Below, one piece after another: positions 13,851 to 25,080 of a stretch of 64,000 bases of DNA. Made by a program: the position numbers and the translations under genes. The DNA is from Cristatella mucedo (lineage: Eukaryota; Bryozoa; Phylactolaemata; Cristatellidae), in NCBI GenBank assembly GCA_009760855.2, contig WPIO01000021.1:2492501-2556500 (forward strand). The letters are read 5' to 3'. The notes below the pieces were generated by a model. The model was not told where the DNA came from and ran no database searches. It saw only the letters and a program-made list of their open reading frames with translations. Positions within the stretch are counted from its first letter, which is position 1. The number at the start of each line of letters is the position of its first letter.

Positions 13851-14529
13851 AATAATAATATAGATAACAATGCACTTGATAAAGCGCCCTCAGAGAATTC
13901 AATTTCTTTCTAGGCACTTTACAATTGCTGCAAAGGGGAACGCGATTTAATGGTGAGTGATATCATGCTTGATAAAGAGCATGAATAACATGTTTAGGTT
14001 GACATGCACAAGGTCAGCATGCAAGTGTGGTTAGTGACAGCATGGAGAGTGTCAGCACGCATAAGCACGTAAAGGACGCATCACAGGGACCCAAGAAACG
14101 TTGTCCAAAATAAGTGCGTTTTTAAGTTCTTTTTAAATGTGTTAAGTCAGGGGGTTTTATTGGGCAAGTCAGGAGTTTGTCCCAGGCTTTGGGAGCATGC
14201 GAACTAAAGGCATTTTCTCCAAAAGATTCGAGGTTTATACGAGGTATTGGTTAGCTGTTAACTGTAAATTCCGGGAAGCGGGGGGGGGGATATGAGTCTT
14301 GACCTGATGGGGGTGCAGATCTGAGACATAGGCTGGAGCCAAAGAATAAAGTGACCTAAAAGTGAGCAACAAAACCTTGAACTCGATCCGTTGCTTGACT
14401 GGTAGCCAGTGCAAGTCGGCGACGAGAAGTGGTGTGATGTGGCAACTGCCACGCTTACGACAGAAAAGCCTAGCTGCAACCTAGCTGCAATGGGCGCTTT
14501 ATCAAGTGTAATATTAATATTATTATTAT
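13851..14529 (-). mobile_element. LINE family A 3' fragment with inverted tail at both ends
   Basis: The left part is the reverse complement of the family A 3' end: an ATT-type microsatellite, then GCACTTGATAAAGCGCCC, then 3' UTR and the end of the reverse transcriptase C-terminal region. Compared with the better copy at 14.8-15.9 kb it is clearly homologous up to about 14480. There it meets a second tail in the opposite orientation (GGGCGCTTTATCAAGTG then ATT repeats, 14488-14529). The whole piece is therefore bounded by an inverted repeat of about 20 bp. Confidence 0.75.
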
Positions 14530-14559
14530 GAAGCTTCATTTTCACCATTGCGAGTAACT

Positions 14560-14625
14560 GAATTATGTTATATTATAATATATATTATATATACTATATT
14601 ATATTATACTATATATTATATTCCT
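14560..14625. repeat. AT-only low-complexity tract
   Basis: Roughly 65 bases of TATATTATA-type sequence with local self-complementarity, lying between two LINE fragments. Confidence 0.8.
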
Positions 14626-14815
14626 AAATGTCTTCTTTAAGTTGAAAGCAATACTATAGTGGCAATAGTGAAAATAGTGGGATTTTGAGATTGGGAATAA
14701 TGGTAAACAGGCATTCTGCATATATTATATCTATTTCACAATAGCTAATTTTTTTAGAGATATACAACAAGAGTCACCAGCTAAATATTACGTTAGCGAT
14801 ACCGTAACAATAGCG

Positions 14816-14840
14816 AGATAATAATAATAATAATAATAAT
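14816..14840. repeat. (ATA)n tail of a minus-strand LINE
   Basis: Trinucleotide run directly adjoining the 3' end of the LINE copy that begins at 14841. All family A copies end in such a repeat. Confidence 0.85.
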
Positions 14841-15865
14841 GCACTTGATAAAGCGCCCTCAGAGAACTTAATCTCTTTCTAGGCGCTTTACATTTGCTGC
14901 AAAGGAAAATGCAATTAAATGGTAAGTGAAATCAAGCTTGAAAAACAAACAAAATGAATGACATGGTTAGGTGTGACATACACAGGGTCAGCATGCAAAT
15001 GTGGTTAGTGGCAGCATGCACAGTGTCAGCAAGCATTAGCACGTGAAGGACGAATCACAGGCACCCACTAAATGCTGTCCTAAATAGGTATGTTTTTAAG
15101 TTTCTTTTAAATGTGGTCAGGTCAGGGGATATTCTGACGCAGGTCGAGAAGGAGTTCCAGGCTTTGGGAGCGTACGAACTAAATGCACGGTCTCCAAAGG
15201 ATATAAGGTTTGTACGAGGTATTGCTAGACTGTGGGATTTCGAAAAGCGGGTGGTACGATGCTTGGCCTGATGGGGGAGAATGTCGGAGAGATAGGCTGG
15301 AGCCATAGAATGAAGAGACCTAAAAGTGAGCGACAAAACCTTGAAGTCAATCCGTTGCTTGACCGGTAGCCAGTGCAGGTCGGCGAGAAGTGGAGTAATG
15401 TGGCAACTGCGATGCTCACGACAGACAAGCATAGCTGCGAAGTCTTGCACCAGCTGCAATAGCCTGATCGCACATGCTGGTAGGCCAGTAAGCATTGAGT
15501 TGCAGAAATCGAAACGAGATGTCACGAATGCATGGACCAACTTAGACGTGGTATCATTATCTAAACAAGCCCGAATTTAAGCAATGTTATGAAGCTGAAA
15601 ATAGGCAGATTTGACTGTGGAGCTGATATGGTCGTCTAACGAGAAGTCGCTTTGGAATATGACACCTAGATTTCGAGCTGATTCGACAGGAAATATGCTG
15701 GCCGAGCCAATTTTGAGGGACAGCCTTTCCAATTTCTGAATCACACTGGGTTTGCCCATAACTAGTAAGTTAGTTTTGTCATCGTTTAGTTTTAGAAAAT
15801 TTGCTACCATCCATGTGTGAATGTCATCAATGCATGCAGCAAGTGAGTTTAGAGAATTTATGGTG
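14841..15865 (-). mobile_element. LINE family A (CR1/L2-type), 5'-truncated, reverse transcriptase C-terminal part
   Basis: Non-LTR retrotransposon remnant read on the minus strand. One frame runs from about 15810 to 15055, covering roughly 250 codons with a single internal stop near 15584, where the 39.5 kb copy has a lysine codon. The protein matches the C-terminal region of CR1/L2-type reverse transcriptases: ARNLGVIFQSDFSLDDHISS, HAFVTSRFDFCN, LADLHWLPVKQRIDFK, and SFGDRAFSSYAPKAWNS near the end. The catalytic palm is missing through 5' truncation. The 3' UTR follows down to the tail hairpin and ATT repeats at 14841. This is one of the least decayed family A copies here, but it cannot be active. 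Confidence 0.88.
15055..15810 (-). pseudogene. Reverse transcriptase C-terminal region, one nonsense codon
   Basis: Coding remnant of the LINE described at 14841-15865. The two open pieces, 15577-15810 and 15055-15540, are in the same frame, separated by one stop and a short in-frame stretch. It contains the post-palm region and C-terminal motifs of a CR1/L2-type polyprotein, with no endonuclease and no YADD box. The 39.5 kb copy aligns along most of it, which identifies the stop as a substitution rather than a frameshift. Confidence 0.85.
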
Positions 15866-17330
15866 CTCGAAAGTGGGAGTTAGCGAGAGATTATAAATAT
15901 AATAGGTATAGATAGATAATATTGGAAGATTAATTTTGGTGCGTACAATCCTAAAATATCAGGTTTTTCTACACTAAAAATTAAGTCGTGATCGCATGCC
16001 ACAGACAGTGGAGTCCAAATTTTGCGCTTTACCAACCATCATCTTATCCAGCTGAAGTCGTTATTTTAGCAGAGTATAAGTAGCAAACTAAGTGTTTTTT
16101 TTCCGCTGTATTATTTGCCGAACAAACAGCGTAGTCAACATAGCCGTATGGGTCCTTATGGTCGCGTGTGCAAGCTTTCTGTAGTACTCGTAGCATTGAC
16201 CTATACACACCGGAGAGTACCTAATGATATTTTTGGGCATTCAATAGTTAACTACTGATACAGATTCGCTACTAGACTTGTAAGTACACAAAGTTTTTTC
16301 CTAACTTGGGAGCCGGTCTCAGGAAACTTGAAAAACGGACAATAACTCCTGCCGTCGTTTGTCCTGAATGCAAATAATTATCAGTGGAAGAGGGAGCCAA
16401 AACAAGCAAGCTGCCTGTAATTAATTAAAGTTGCGCATTTCCATTTACGCATCCTTCATTGTGATCAAGCTTCCAAAGGAATACTGCAAGCGAGTGATTT
16501 AAAATCGTATTTGATTGTTCAAGCAGCATTATCTGAGCCAGCCTTGTGCAAGTTATGAACTACACGGGCTGTTCTGCATTATTTAACTTAGCAATCTGCT
16601 ATTAACTGTTGGAGTCCTGCAACCTGCTATGTTAATTAATCAGCTTGCATAGAATGACACAGAAAAAGGCTCGATATTTAAGCGATTAACAACCCATGCG
16701 GGAGGTCTGTGTAGGTGCTCAAGACACGACATTGACTAGCCTAATTCCTTTTTATGACCTACTTGCGAGACGATTGTAGTCAAAGCACATTAAACATTGA
16801 GTAGCCATGAGCTTAACTTCTCCAGCTTCCTTATTTTTAGTGCTATATACTCGACCTTCTAATTTGGGAAAAGAGTGATTCAAAAGCTAAAGCTTAAATG
16901 CAGCCGTGCTCCAGGTGGTCTTGTTTCAGCCAAACCACAGGCAGCATACAAACGTACTTTAAAATTAAAAAGTGCATATGCTGTAAGTTCGGGCGGATAA
17001 GTAAAATAATGACCAGCTTATTAGCTCATTGGTCAGCACGTTAGCTGTATCGCCACTGAGCAGGAAGGGAAGCAGTTTGGCATATGCAGGCACCGTTAAA
17101 ATTGTAATCCAATTGGGGGGGTACAAGCTGGGGCTTTTACGGAGGATAAGCGACTAAATAACTCTCCGGCCTGGACTGCTCAGGCGCAAAATTTCATCAT
17201 CATTTCTCCTTCAATCCAAAATACTCAGTCAGGCATACGCGTCCCTTTCAATCACTTGCACTAGCATAACCATCTAAAGTATTCTCTTACAGTGTGGCTT
17301 TTGCACCAATTGTTCAAATGTGTGTAGAGC
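15865..17330. other. Intergenic DNA between LINE fragments
   Basis: AT-rich sequence in which neither a gene nor a clear repeat could be recognised. Confidence 0.45.
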
Positions 17331-17950
17331 ATGCGAACTAAAGGTACTGTATCTAAGATATTTGAGCTTTGGAGGAGGTGCAGCTAGACGATTAGAAAAC
17401 AAAAAACTGGTTGGTACGATAATTAACCTCACGGGGAAGTAGTTCTGATAAATTGGCTTGATTCAAAGACCAAATTGACCTAAAAGTAAGTTATGGAACT
17501 TTGAATTCAATATGCTGCTGTTTTTGGAGCCCTTGGAATTTACTAAGGAGTAAAAAAATGTAGCATCTGCAACGCTCACGACAGAAAAGCCTGGCAGTTG
17601 CACTTTGCACCAACTGCAAGCGCCTGATTGCACGAGCCGGTACACCAGCAAGCATTGAGCTAAAGAAGTCAAGACGGGAGGTCACAAGTGCATGATGGAC
17701 CAATTTAGATGTAGTATCCCGATCCCTCTGTTTAGCAATGGTATGTTGCTGAAAGTAGGTAGACTTGACCCCGTGGAGCCGCTATGGTCGTCTGATGAAA
17801 GGTCACTTTGGAAGTGGACACCTACATTTCGTGCAGATTCAGCATGAGATTAACTGCAGAGCCTATTTTAAGAGTAGGGTTTCTAGTTTCTAAATCACTC
17901 TTAGTTCACCCGTAAGTAGTAAATTGTTGCATCCTGATTTAACTGTCAGG
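17330..17950 (-). mobile_element. LINE family A, strongly degenerate
   Basis: Minus-strand fragment aligning with 15100-15800 of the better copy: the GAGCATGCGAACTAAAGG segment, the reverse-transcriptase motif ALVTSRLDFFSSMLAGVPARA, and the region of the CREHRSC motif (here CRERCRC). Frames are broken by stops and small indels, and the tail is absent. Confidence 0.8.
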
Positions 17951-18364
17951 GAAGTTTGCGGCCTTCCCTGACAGCAGCAGAACAAGGTTGCGTTGAAGCA
18001 CGTGACAATTTCTTGTGAGTGAAAGTAACAACCGTAATGTTTGTTAACCGGGAGTTTGCTGATTTTTGCTGGCCGAGCTTTGTGAAGATGGATTGAAGAA
18101 GCTAAAGTCTAAAGTGGATCCGACAGTTTAAAACGGGAATATCATAAACCAGCTAGCATCTCATGACAGGCTCATTGGCTCCTCACCTGACCATACAGCA
18201 GACTTTCTGAAACATCCAGAATGCAAGAAGAAGTTTTTTATTTCTGATGGCAGAGTTCTGGCAGCTACCGAAAACGTGAGCGTTTTATGTACAGCTAAAT
18301 TTCGTGTTGCACTACTTGTGCGACGTCTAGCCACGAACCTTGTTGCATCAATGGATCTATATAT

Positions 18365-18835
18365 CACTACCCCATCAGGCAAAGCATCGTACCACTCGCT
18401 TTTCGGAATCCAACAGTCTAGAAATACCTCGTACAAACCTTAAATCCTTTGGAGACCGTGCATTTAGCTCGTATGCTCCCACAGCCTGGAACTCCCTCCC
18501 GACCTGCATCAGAACATCCCCTGACCTGACCACATTTAAAAGAAACTTAAAAACATACCTATTTAGGACAGCATTTAGTGGGTCCTTGTGATTCGTCCTC
18601 GATGTGCTTATGCGTGCTGACACTGTTCATGCCGCCACTAACCACATTTGCATGCTGACCCAGTGCATGTAACCCCTAACCATGTTATTCATTTTGTTTG
18701 TTTTTCAAGCATGATTTTACTTACTATTCTATTGCGTATCACTTTGCAGCAAATGTAAAGCGCCTAGAAAGAGATTAAGTTCTCTGAGGGCGCTTTATCA
18801 AGTGCAATATTATTAATATTTTTAATGCATTGAGT
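18365..18835 (+). mobile_element. LINE family A 3' end
   Basis: A short plus-strand copy starting within the reverse transcriptase C-terminus (HQAKHRTTRFSESNSLEIPR, then SFGDRAFSSYAPTAWNSLPT), with an open frame to a stop near 18591. The 3' UTR, the AAGCGCC...GGGCGCTT tail hairpin and an ATT/ATA repeat end at about 18830. It stops just before the homologous flank of receptor unit I begins. Confidence 0.88.
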
Positions 18836-19844
18836 AAGAGTTTCAAGATCGACTAATAATAGGCATGTTTAAGTGATTCGGTGTCTGCATATTGTGATTA
18901 TATTATTTGCCAAAATACACATTACCGAAAATTTATATAAACATTAATTCAATGCTGACCGAGTGTAAGATCGTAGATACTGGGTCATAATGCCTCTGGT
19001 AAAGGCTTTATTTTGTTAATGCTATAGATTCTTTGCTTATAATCCGCTAACAATTGATTACCGTTTGCTTTGCTCAGCCAGGAGAGATGAAGGTTCAAAC
19101 AGGCCACATCGTAGTGAGCAAGTTCGTCCGCATGGAATTACCTCTTTACCAGCTTGTTAGGTAGCACTGGATACACCGAATGGCTGGTCTATTTTTAGTG
19201 CTGCAGGTACTGCTGACTGGCTGTGCTATAACTGTCGCTGGATTATCAAGCTCTCATCCACAAGCTTGGGAAAGTTGTGATCAACATACAAGCATGAACC
19301 ACATACAATGACTGCCACCTTATTTTAAGTGGTTTCATAAGTAAGTTTGCCTAAAGCAGTCACCCTCCTAGCTGAAGTAGAATATAAAGCTTAGCAGCCA
19401 ATTGCGAGAGGCGATGACTAGGCTTTTGGTCAGTGCTCTATCTGATTATCTAAAATTGCCTTTGGAGATAAGATGATCTCTCAGTGAAATAAAAACTGAA
19501 GAGTCCCGCTCGGCATTGACTGTCAGTTGCAGTCATTATTTTGCCGACCGGTGACACATTGTTACTGAGCCTTCGCTTTTCTATGGGCTAACGTTTAATG
19601 CCTTTTTTAAATTGAATGATCAGTAACTGTCAAGTTATAAATGAAGTGCTATTCCAGGGATTTAGGTTTTCATGAATATGTGCCGGTTGTTGGTTTACTG
19701 TTGGTTCAGCTGTGCACGTACGTTTCATGCATTCTTGTCAACTCGAGCGATGAGTAGCAGGGATGGTTAGCCAATATGAGCTAATTGAGGCATGTTAGTG
19801 GACGTGAGTGCATCCAAGCGCCTGAAATCTGAATGAAGTCGGAA

Positions 19845-19850
19845 TTTATT
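19845..19850 (-). promoter_or_regulatory. Possible poly(A) signal of receptor I
   Basis: AATAAA on the minus strand, 14 bases beyond the receptor stop codon. This is very close to the stop, so a more distal signal may be used instead. Confidence 0.35.
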
Positions 19851-19863
19851 TAAGCAAATACTC

Positions 19864-20886
19864 TCACGTGGTCTCATTTGTCGCAGAAGTCGTGTCTTGA
19901 GGTTGCCGTGCATGTATCCGAAAACCGATGAACACCAAGCATGATAAGACAACTCGCTTAGTGCTGCTTCGTATACTTTTGAGACACAGAATAAATATGA
20001 GAGCGTCACAGACTGTGGCCACAGACACAAGACACGTTAGCCAACCACCAATAAGGATCGCATCAGAAATTATTTGGAGCTCGTATAGTGCCAAATAGAC
20101 AAAAAGTGGCAAGTAGCAGGCAAGCGAGAGAAACGTTACCAGAGCCATGATGCGTGCAGCCCGATATTGAGGCTTTCTTGTGTTAGACGCGGAGGCCTGT
20201 TCCGTCATGCTCCTCAGGAACCTCCGACTGACGATACCTATGATGCAGCCGTACGAGACGATAAAAACCACAATGGTGCAGCAGAGTAGCACTACGCCGT
20301 ACGCAATTAACGACAGGTTACTCTCGGCCTGACCGAATGAGTGCCTATTGGTGCCGTCCTTGTTTTTTGCGAAGAATGCATTCACCCGGTGGCAAATGGA
20401 GGTAGTGATGTTCGTCAGCAGACGCTCGTCGTCTCGAAAATTGCTCGTAGCCACAGCGACAATAGCGGCCGACACGATCAAATGGCCGAGCCCAGCAGCC
20501 CATGCTGTAATGACGGCCACATAGCAGTTGAATCTCGACATGCCGTTGGGGTATTTTAATGGCCAACGAAGGGCTAAGAACTGCTGAACCGCAATGAAAT
20601 CAAGAGTCAACAGATTTGCATCATAGCAAGCCACGAAGAGCCAGTCTACTAAAATCCTAGCACAGCCTTCAGATGTGTCAACCAAAAACCCATGATGCAT
20701 TGCCATTGCCACGGCACCTAAAAAGCTGCACACTGAGAGGTTGAGCAGCCCAAGTCGAAGCCCTTGATTTATACTTCTGGATAGCAAGGCTGCCGTGAAC
20801 AAAACGACGTTGGTGGCCATTCCAGCAGTAGATATTGTGATTCCCACAGCCCTCATTATCGTATACGGCAGTCTCGATGTTGACAT
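19864..20886 (-). CDS. Rhodopsin-like (class A) seven-transmembrane receptor, divergent, intronless
   Basis: A single-exon receptor of 340 residues expected in the plasma membrane; ligand and G protein unknown. Seven hydrophobic segments are visible. Class A landmarks are the TM1 Asn in ATNVVLF (residue 26), Cys75 at the start of TM3 with partner Cys165 in loop 2, LALRWPLKY after TM3, Trp129 in TM4, Tyr212 in TM5 and CYLP in TM6 (257-260). Departures are QQF (101-103) instead of DRY, no TM2 Asp, and DALIF (294-298) instead of NPxxY. Loop 2 carries a glycosylation sequon (Asn159). The frame is open further upstream to a stop, but this is its first ATG; it has a purine at -3 and aligns with an internal Met of the 48 kb paralogue. 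An AATAAA lies 14 bases past the stop, at 19850-19845. The tail after TM7 is short and polar. It is probably a chemosensory-type orphan receptor; that role is inferred only from tandem duplication and divergence. Confidence 0.88.
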   Translation of the reverse strand: MSTSRLPYTIMRAVGITISTAGMATNVVLFTAALLSRSINQGLRLGLLNLSVCSFLGAVAMAMHHGFLVDTSEGCARILVDWLFVACYDANLLTLDFIAVQQFLALRWPLKYPNGMSRFNCYVAVITAWAAGLGHLIVSAAIVAVATSNFRDDERLLTNITTSICHRVNAFFAKNKDGTNRHSFGQAESNLSLIAYGVVLLCCTIVVFIVSYGCIIGIVSRRFLRSMTEQASASNTRKPQYRAARIMALVTFLSLACYLPLFVYLALYELQIISDAILIGGWLTCLVSVATVCDALIFILCLKSIRSSTKRVVLSCLVFIGFRIHARQPQDTTSATNETT

Positions 20887-22424
20887 CGTATTGGCTTCAG
20901 TCGGTGAAAGAGAACTCAATTCAGTCTTGGACTGCGTGCTTTTTGTTTTCTATGTTGCAGCTTTCGCTGTATACAGTGTTGGAAAGATTTAAGCTCATTC
21001 AACTAAAACACAGTGAATTTAAGGAGTTCAATGTTTATTAGAAATGTGCTGAAATCATGCAATTAAATTACTATTCACTTTTGCCAAGCATTCCAAGACA
21101 ACTAAAACAATAAAAATTCACACGATATGTTATGAAAAGATGTTATTCATTGAGTGGGAAAAATTAACTTGAGATTTCATTAAAAACCACATGACTGACA
21201 ATAGAATCGTTGGAGATAATGCTGAGAGAGCTCGCATATTTTGTGATATAATTGTAATCACTTATAGTCAATCATAATCAGGTTAAGTAAGGGCATTACA
21301 TATCGCGCAATTTTTACCATTTTTGTTGTTGTACTTTACAATGAGTTTGCTCTTTAATAGTTTTGTTTGCCTAAATGTTAGCTCTACGGATTATTTAAAA
21401 TTTGTATTGCAGTGAAACTGTGTGATTTTGAAATATAATGCTAGTAAAGCTGCCCTTTTCTCAACTGGTCAACCAAAACAAATTGTGAAACCTATTGAAG
21501 TTTATCTATCTAAAACGAGTATAGCTTCGCAGATACTACATGCTAAGTCAGCCACTCATGAGTTATTTTTCCGTAACCACAAGGAGGCCAGGCCCATACA
21601 CCGAAAGATGTTGGCTACTAATCTGGTGGAAGCAAGATAAAGTAGTCTCTTTAAGTCATCATACTTGACTGGTGTGGAGACTGCTGCTCTGTTCCTATTA
21701 GAATAGGTTTGAGTAATCTAACAATGGCTTTAGTATGATGGATTACTGCATGTAACTTTTTTTTAAGTAACATAAAGTGACTATCCTGCAGGTAAACTGT
21801 TTACTGCATTAAGCTCTGTTAGCCATGAGGCAAGCTGATCAGATACTTGTGTACCCAGTAGTGAAATCGATGCCAAAATCAGTATTTTTCAATCGAGAAA
21901 GTTTCCGGATGATCTTGAAAGTTTTTGACACTAGAGATAAGGATCGATGATCTTGGCTAAATTTCAAATTAAAAGTGAGCGACTATGTACACACTTGTCG
22001 TTTAATAATAAGAGAAATAAAATGCAAGATATGTTATATAAGAGAAATAAGATATAAAATATTAGGATATAAGAGAAGGCGTACTATATAAAATTTAGGG
22101 TAAAAATATAATAGATATTTAAGCTTTTAAATGTCTTTGAAAAGTCAAATGGTGCTGCCTTGTCAAGTTTTTTATTTTCTCTCTGAATCTCAGGCTGACT
22201 AGTATGCCCGTAATTAACAAACTACCAGCGTTGTTTCTCAGGGCAGTACCGTAAGATATCATCATTTACCTAAAGATTAAGTAAGCCGAGCGGCTGCATT
22301 TTATATTCTATTTGAAATAAAAGATCTTCAGAGCATTATTAGAGAGAGAGAGAAAACTAGTTGGGTATGCATAACATGTGGACAGTCACAAATAGTTAAA
22401 CAATGTAATCAGGTGGCTACATAC

Positions 22425-22465
22425 AATAATTGACTATGAAAATGAAATAATTGACTATGAAAATG
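22425..22465. repeat. 21-bp tandem duplication
   Basis: AATAATTGACTATGAAAATG occurs twice in a row, separated by one A, in the upstream flank of receptor unit I. Confidence 0.9.
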
Positions 22466-23589
22466 TCTCATCGCAAGCACTTAAAAAGAGGTATTCGTTG
22501 TGAGTGATAAATAATTTTAAAGCTCTCCTTAATCATATGATTTGAGGCATATCCCAAGCTTCTGACTGAAGTCAACTCACTGTCCCTCTATCAAATCGTA
22601 AATCTTTTAGGTACCGAATCTTCGTTTCTAATGCTCAAAAAGCTGGAATCAAGAATACGAATGTGGTGATTTCATCCTCTACCTTTACATTATTCAAGAA
22701 GGCGGTAAAAGCCAAGTTTCTTCACAGAATCAGTGCCACCGTGAGGAAATATAATGTGTGTGCTGAATCCTACTGAAGGTGTTTTTGCTGTGTCCAACAA
22801 GTTAAACGTTTTCTTTTTCGTACATCGAAAGTATTTAGCTCCATTAAGGCACTTTAAATTTTTTTATTATATTCAAATATAATACTAAAATCAAGACACA
22901 ACAATTTAGGTCTCGACATATGAAAGTCACTTTAGGCACTTTAAATACAACGTAAATGAACCATGTCCTACAATTAGTGATACTATCCGATGGGACTAGC
23001 TCGTTTTCTCATACAAGAGAATACACAAAAGCTAATCGTGCGATTGCCCGTGCGTCTTAAAGCTTCTTAAATGCAGTAAAGACAGGAATAAGCTGCCAAT
23101 CATTAAGGCAGCATGCATTCACGGTCAAGAAGCAGGATTAACTAAGAAAAGCGCTATATGCGATCCCTCTAAATGCTTAGTTCAAACGTTTTCGAAAGTT
23201 GTTTTGAATGGCGATTGCTAGTAGCGATAGAAGCTTTACTGGGCTCAATTTCCAAATTCAGTGTACCAGTGTACAATTACTATATTTTTGGCTTGGGATA
23301 AACTGAAGACTAATGGCGATGTTCCATAATGCTAGTGCTATCATACGGTATTCCTTAATGCATTTGTATTCCGAAGGTATTTCTTAATGCATTTAGCACA
23401 CCAAGTAAACCTGGCATTTTCTGACAGGTTCCAAAATTTTTTAGAACCTATTTTCTTTTGTACTTTCACTTACAATCTATGGAAAGCCAGACGTGGTAGT
23501 AGCTTTTCTATTTTTTGGAATAATATGTTGAGAATTGTTTCTGAAGTTTTTGTTACGAAACGTCTAACACCAAGCTGTTAATAAATAGG

Positions 23590-24430
23590 CTGACATAGCA
23601 AAGCTTGTATGAATGCGATTTTTTTAAAGGCATAGGTAAGTAGAATTGTATATGATGCTTTCTCTAGGTAAAACTATATCGGCTAAGGGGGTGTTGCCTC
23701 TATCATCACTATAGATTAAATCAATTAGATGCCACTGCATGACAATAGGAGCTTAGTGATTCGACCACAATAAAACAAATTATGCCGTGCAAAAATATTG
23801 TGTCAGTGCTCAAGACGTAGTCGACAGCCTTAGCATACATTGAAGTTTGTTAGAGAAGCTGATTGGTGCAGATATCTCTTTGTTTGTATGACAAAAGAGG
23901 CTACTTTGGGAAGGAAAAGAAAATTTCTGGAAGAACCTTCTAAAATGAGATCGGCTAAGTTGAAAACAATGCTTGTCTGTGCACTTAATAGCCTACAGAA
24001 GACAGCCGCCATTGCCGTCTGACGGCCTGGTGAGCACCGTGTAGGGTATAGAATTCCGATTACTGCTTTGAGGCTACAGTGAATTGCCACGAATTCATTT
24101 TGGAATGGATCGCAAATTCAACTCCTTCAATGCTACTACACCAAAAGCTCATCATGCTGTATCAAGCAGTGAGAAACCTGCTGGAAATACGACTGTATAC
24201 GTCAAACAGGCAGCTAAATAAAGCCATGTCTTAATCTTGACTAACGATTCAAAGGCGTCTTCAAAGTTCGCGTAACTTAGTCTTAGAACTTTGGCTGCAT
24301 GCGAGATATAATTTGATGTAATGTTTCTCTGTCTGTAGCTATATAAAGCCACAAAAACTATGATGCTGTTGTGCAGAAGTTTTCTTTACCACACTCTAAA
24401 CCGCGACCTCTTAGAGTAGGCATTTGATGG
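23590..24430. other. Intergenic DNA
   Basis: Between receptor unit I and a LINE B fragment. Open frames at 23840-24022 (plus) and 23830-24090 (minus) overlap each other and match nothing recognised. Confidence 0.45.
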
Positions 24431-25080
24431 CCAATATAGTTCATCTCAAGCAACAAAGACATAGTGAGAAGCACAGCTGATTCAGGAGGGCAGTTGACGT
24501 AGTGAGTATTGCACCCGCAAAAATTGAATTGCAACAGTCTAGTCGAGACAGAACCAGGAAACTAGCTAATTTGTTTGAAAGCCACAGTGGTAAACAGTCC
24601 CCAATCCTCTATTGAGACATGAAGGCGAGCAGCGAAGGCATTCATCCCAATGAAACTTGCAAAATGTAGGCATCTGTTAGAGGCAACTAAATTCTGAGTA
24701 CACGGTGTCGGTAACACGACCAACTGTTAGAAGAGCAAAGTATTCTATTCCAGCCACTCGGCTTGGGTGGAGTCATGTTCCGTGTTGTCGTCGGAATAGA
24801 CTAAACATGGTCGTATAAATACGATTTTAACCACACTGGTGCCTCAACAGTCATACTGGTAGCTTTTCTCAATCGTTCAAGTAAAATATCTCCATAAATA
24901 GTCTGAAACTCGGTCGATATATCTAGCAGTGTTGGCGCATTGACATTCTCGTTGTCGTTGCTACATACGGTGTCATAGGTTGCATGAAAGAAAGCACTTT
25001 CAGTGGAGTAATGTTGCTTAAATGCCAACTGAAGAATCTCTGACAATTAATTCTTTTCAATTTGTGCTACAAGCAGCTTA
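24430..25080 (-). mobile_element. LINE family B fragment, internally deleted, with reverse transcriptase palm
   Basis: Minus strand. The open stretch 24801-25046 reads as the palm region of a CR1-type reverse transcriptase, with LLDISTEF in place of the usual LLDLSAAF and GDILLERLR after it. Lower coordinates match other parts of the 61-63 kb element: 24525-24680 with 61895-62125 (CGAGACAGAAC segment) and 24440-24540 with the 3' UTR near 61420-61480. It is therefore one copy with internal deletions. Catalytic residues are altered and it is inactive. Confidence 0.75.

Larger units (their letters stand above)
18870..23590 (-). repeat. Receptor duplication unit I
   Basis: A block homologous to units II and III. 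The downstream flank 18870-19600 aligns with 46930-47640 (shared AAGCTCTCATCC and TAGCTGAAGTAGAA stretches). The receptor lies at 19864-20886. The upstream flank aligns piecewise: 21410-21570 with 49355-49500, 21745-21910 with 49800-49930 and 53985-54150, 22600-22730 with 50450-50630 and 54740-54880, 22990-23250 with 51000-51190 and 55250-55470, and 23460-23510 with 35660-35740, 53750-53800 and 55457-55505. All alignments were judged by eye. The upstream flank contains a weak LINE-like C-terminal reading at 22600-22760. Confidence 0.75.

Noticed and set aside
22600-22760. LINE C-terminal-like reading in the flank of receptor unit I, also at 50450-50640 and 54740-54900
   Set aside because: The resemblance (FTSITNMVKVKLS-type ending) is suggestive of a third LINE family, but it is short, broken and part of the duplicated flank, so it was not listed as a separate element.
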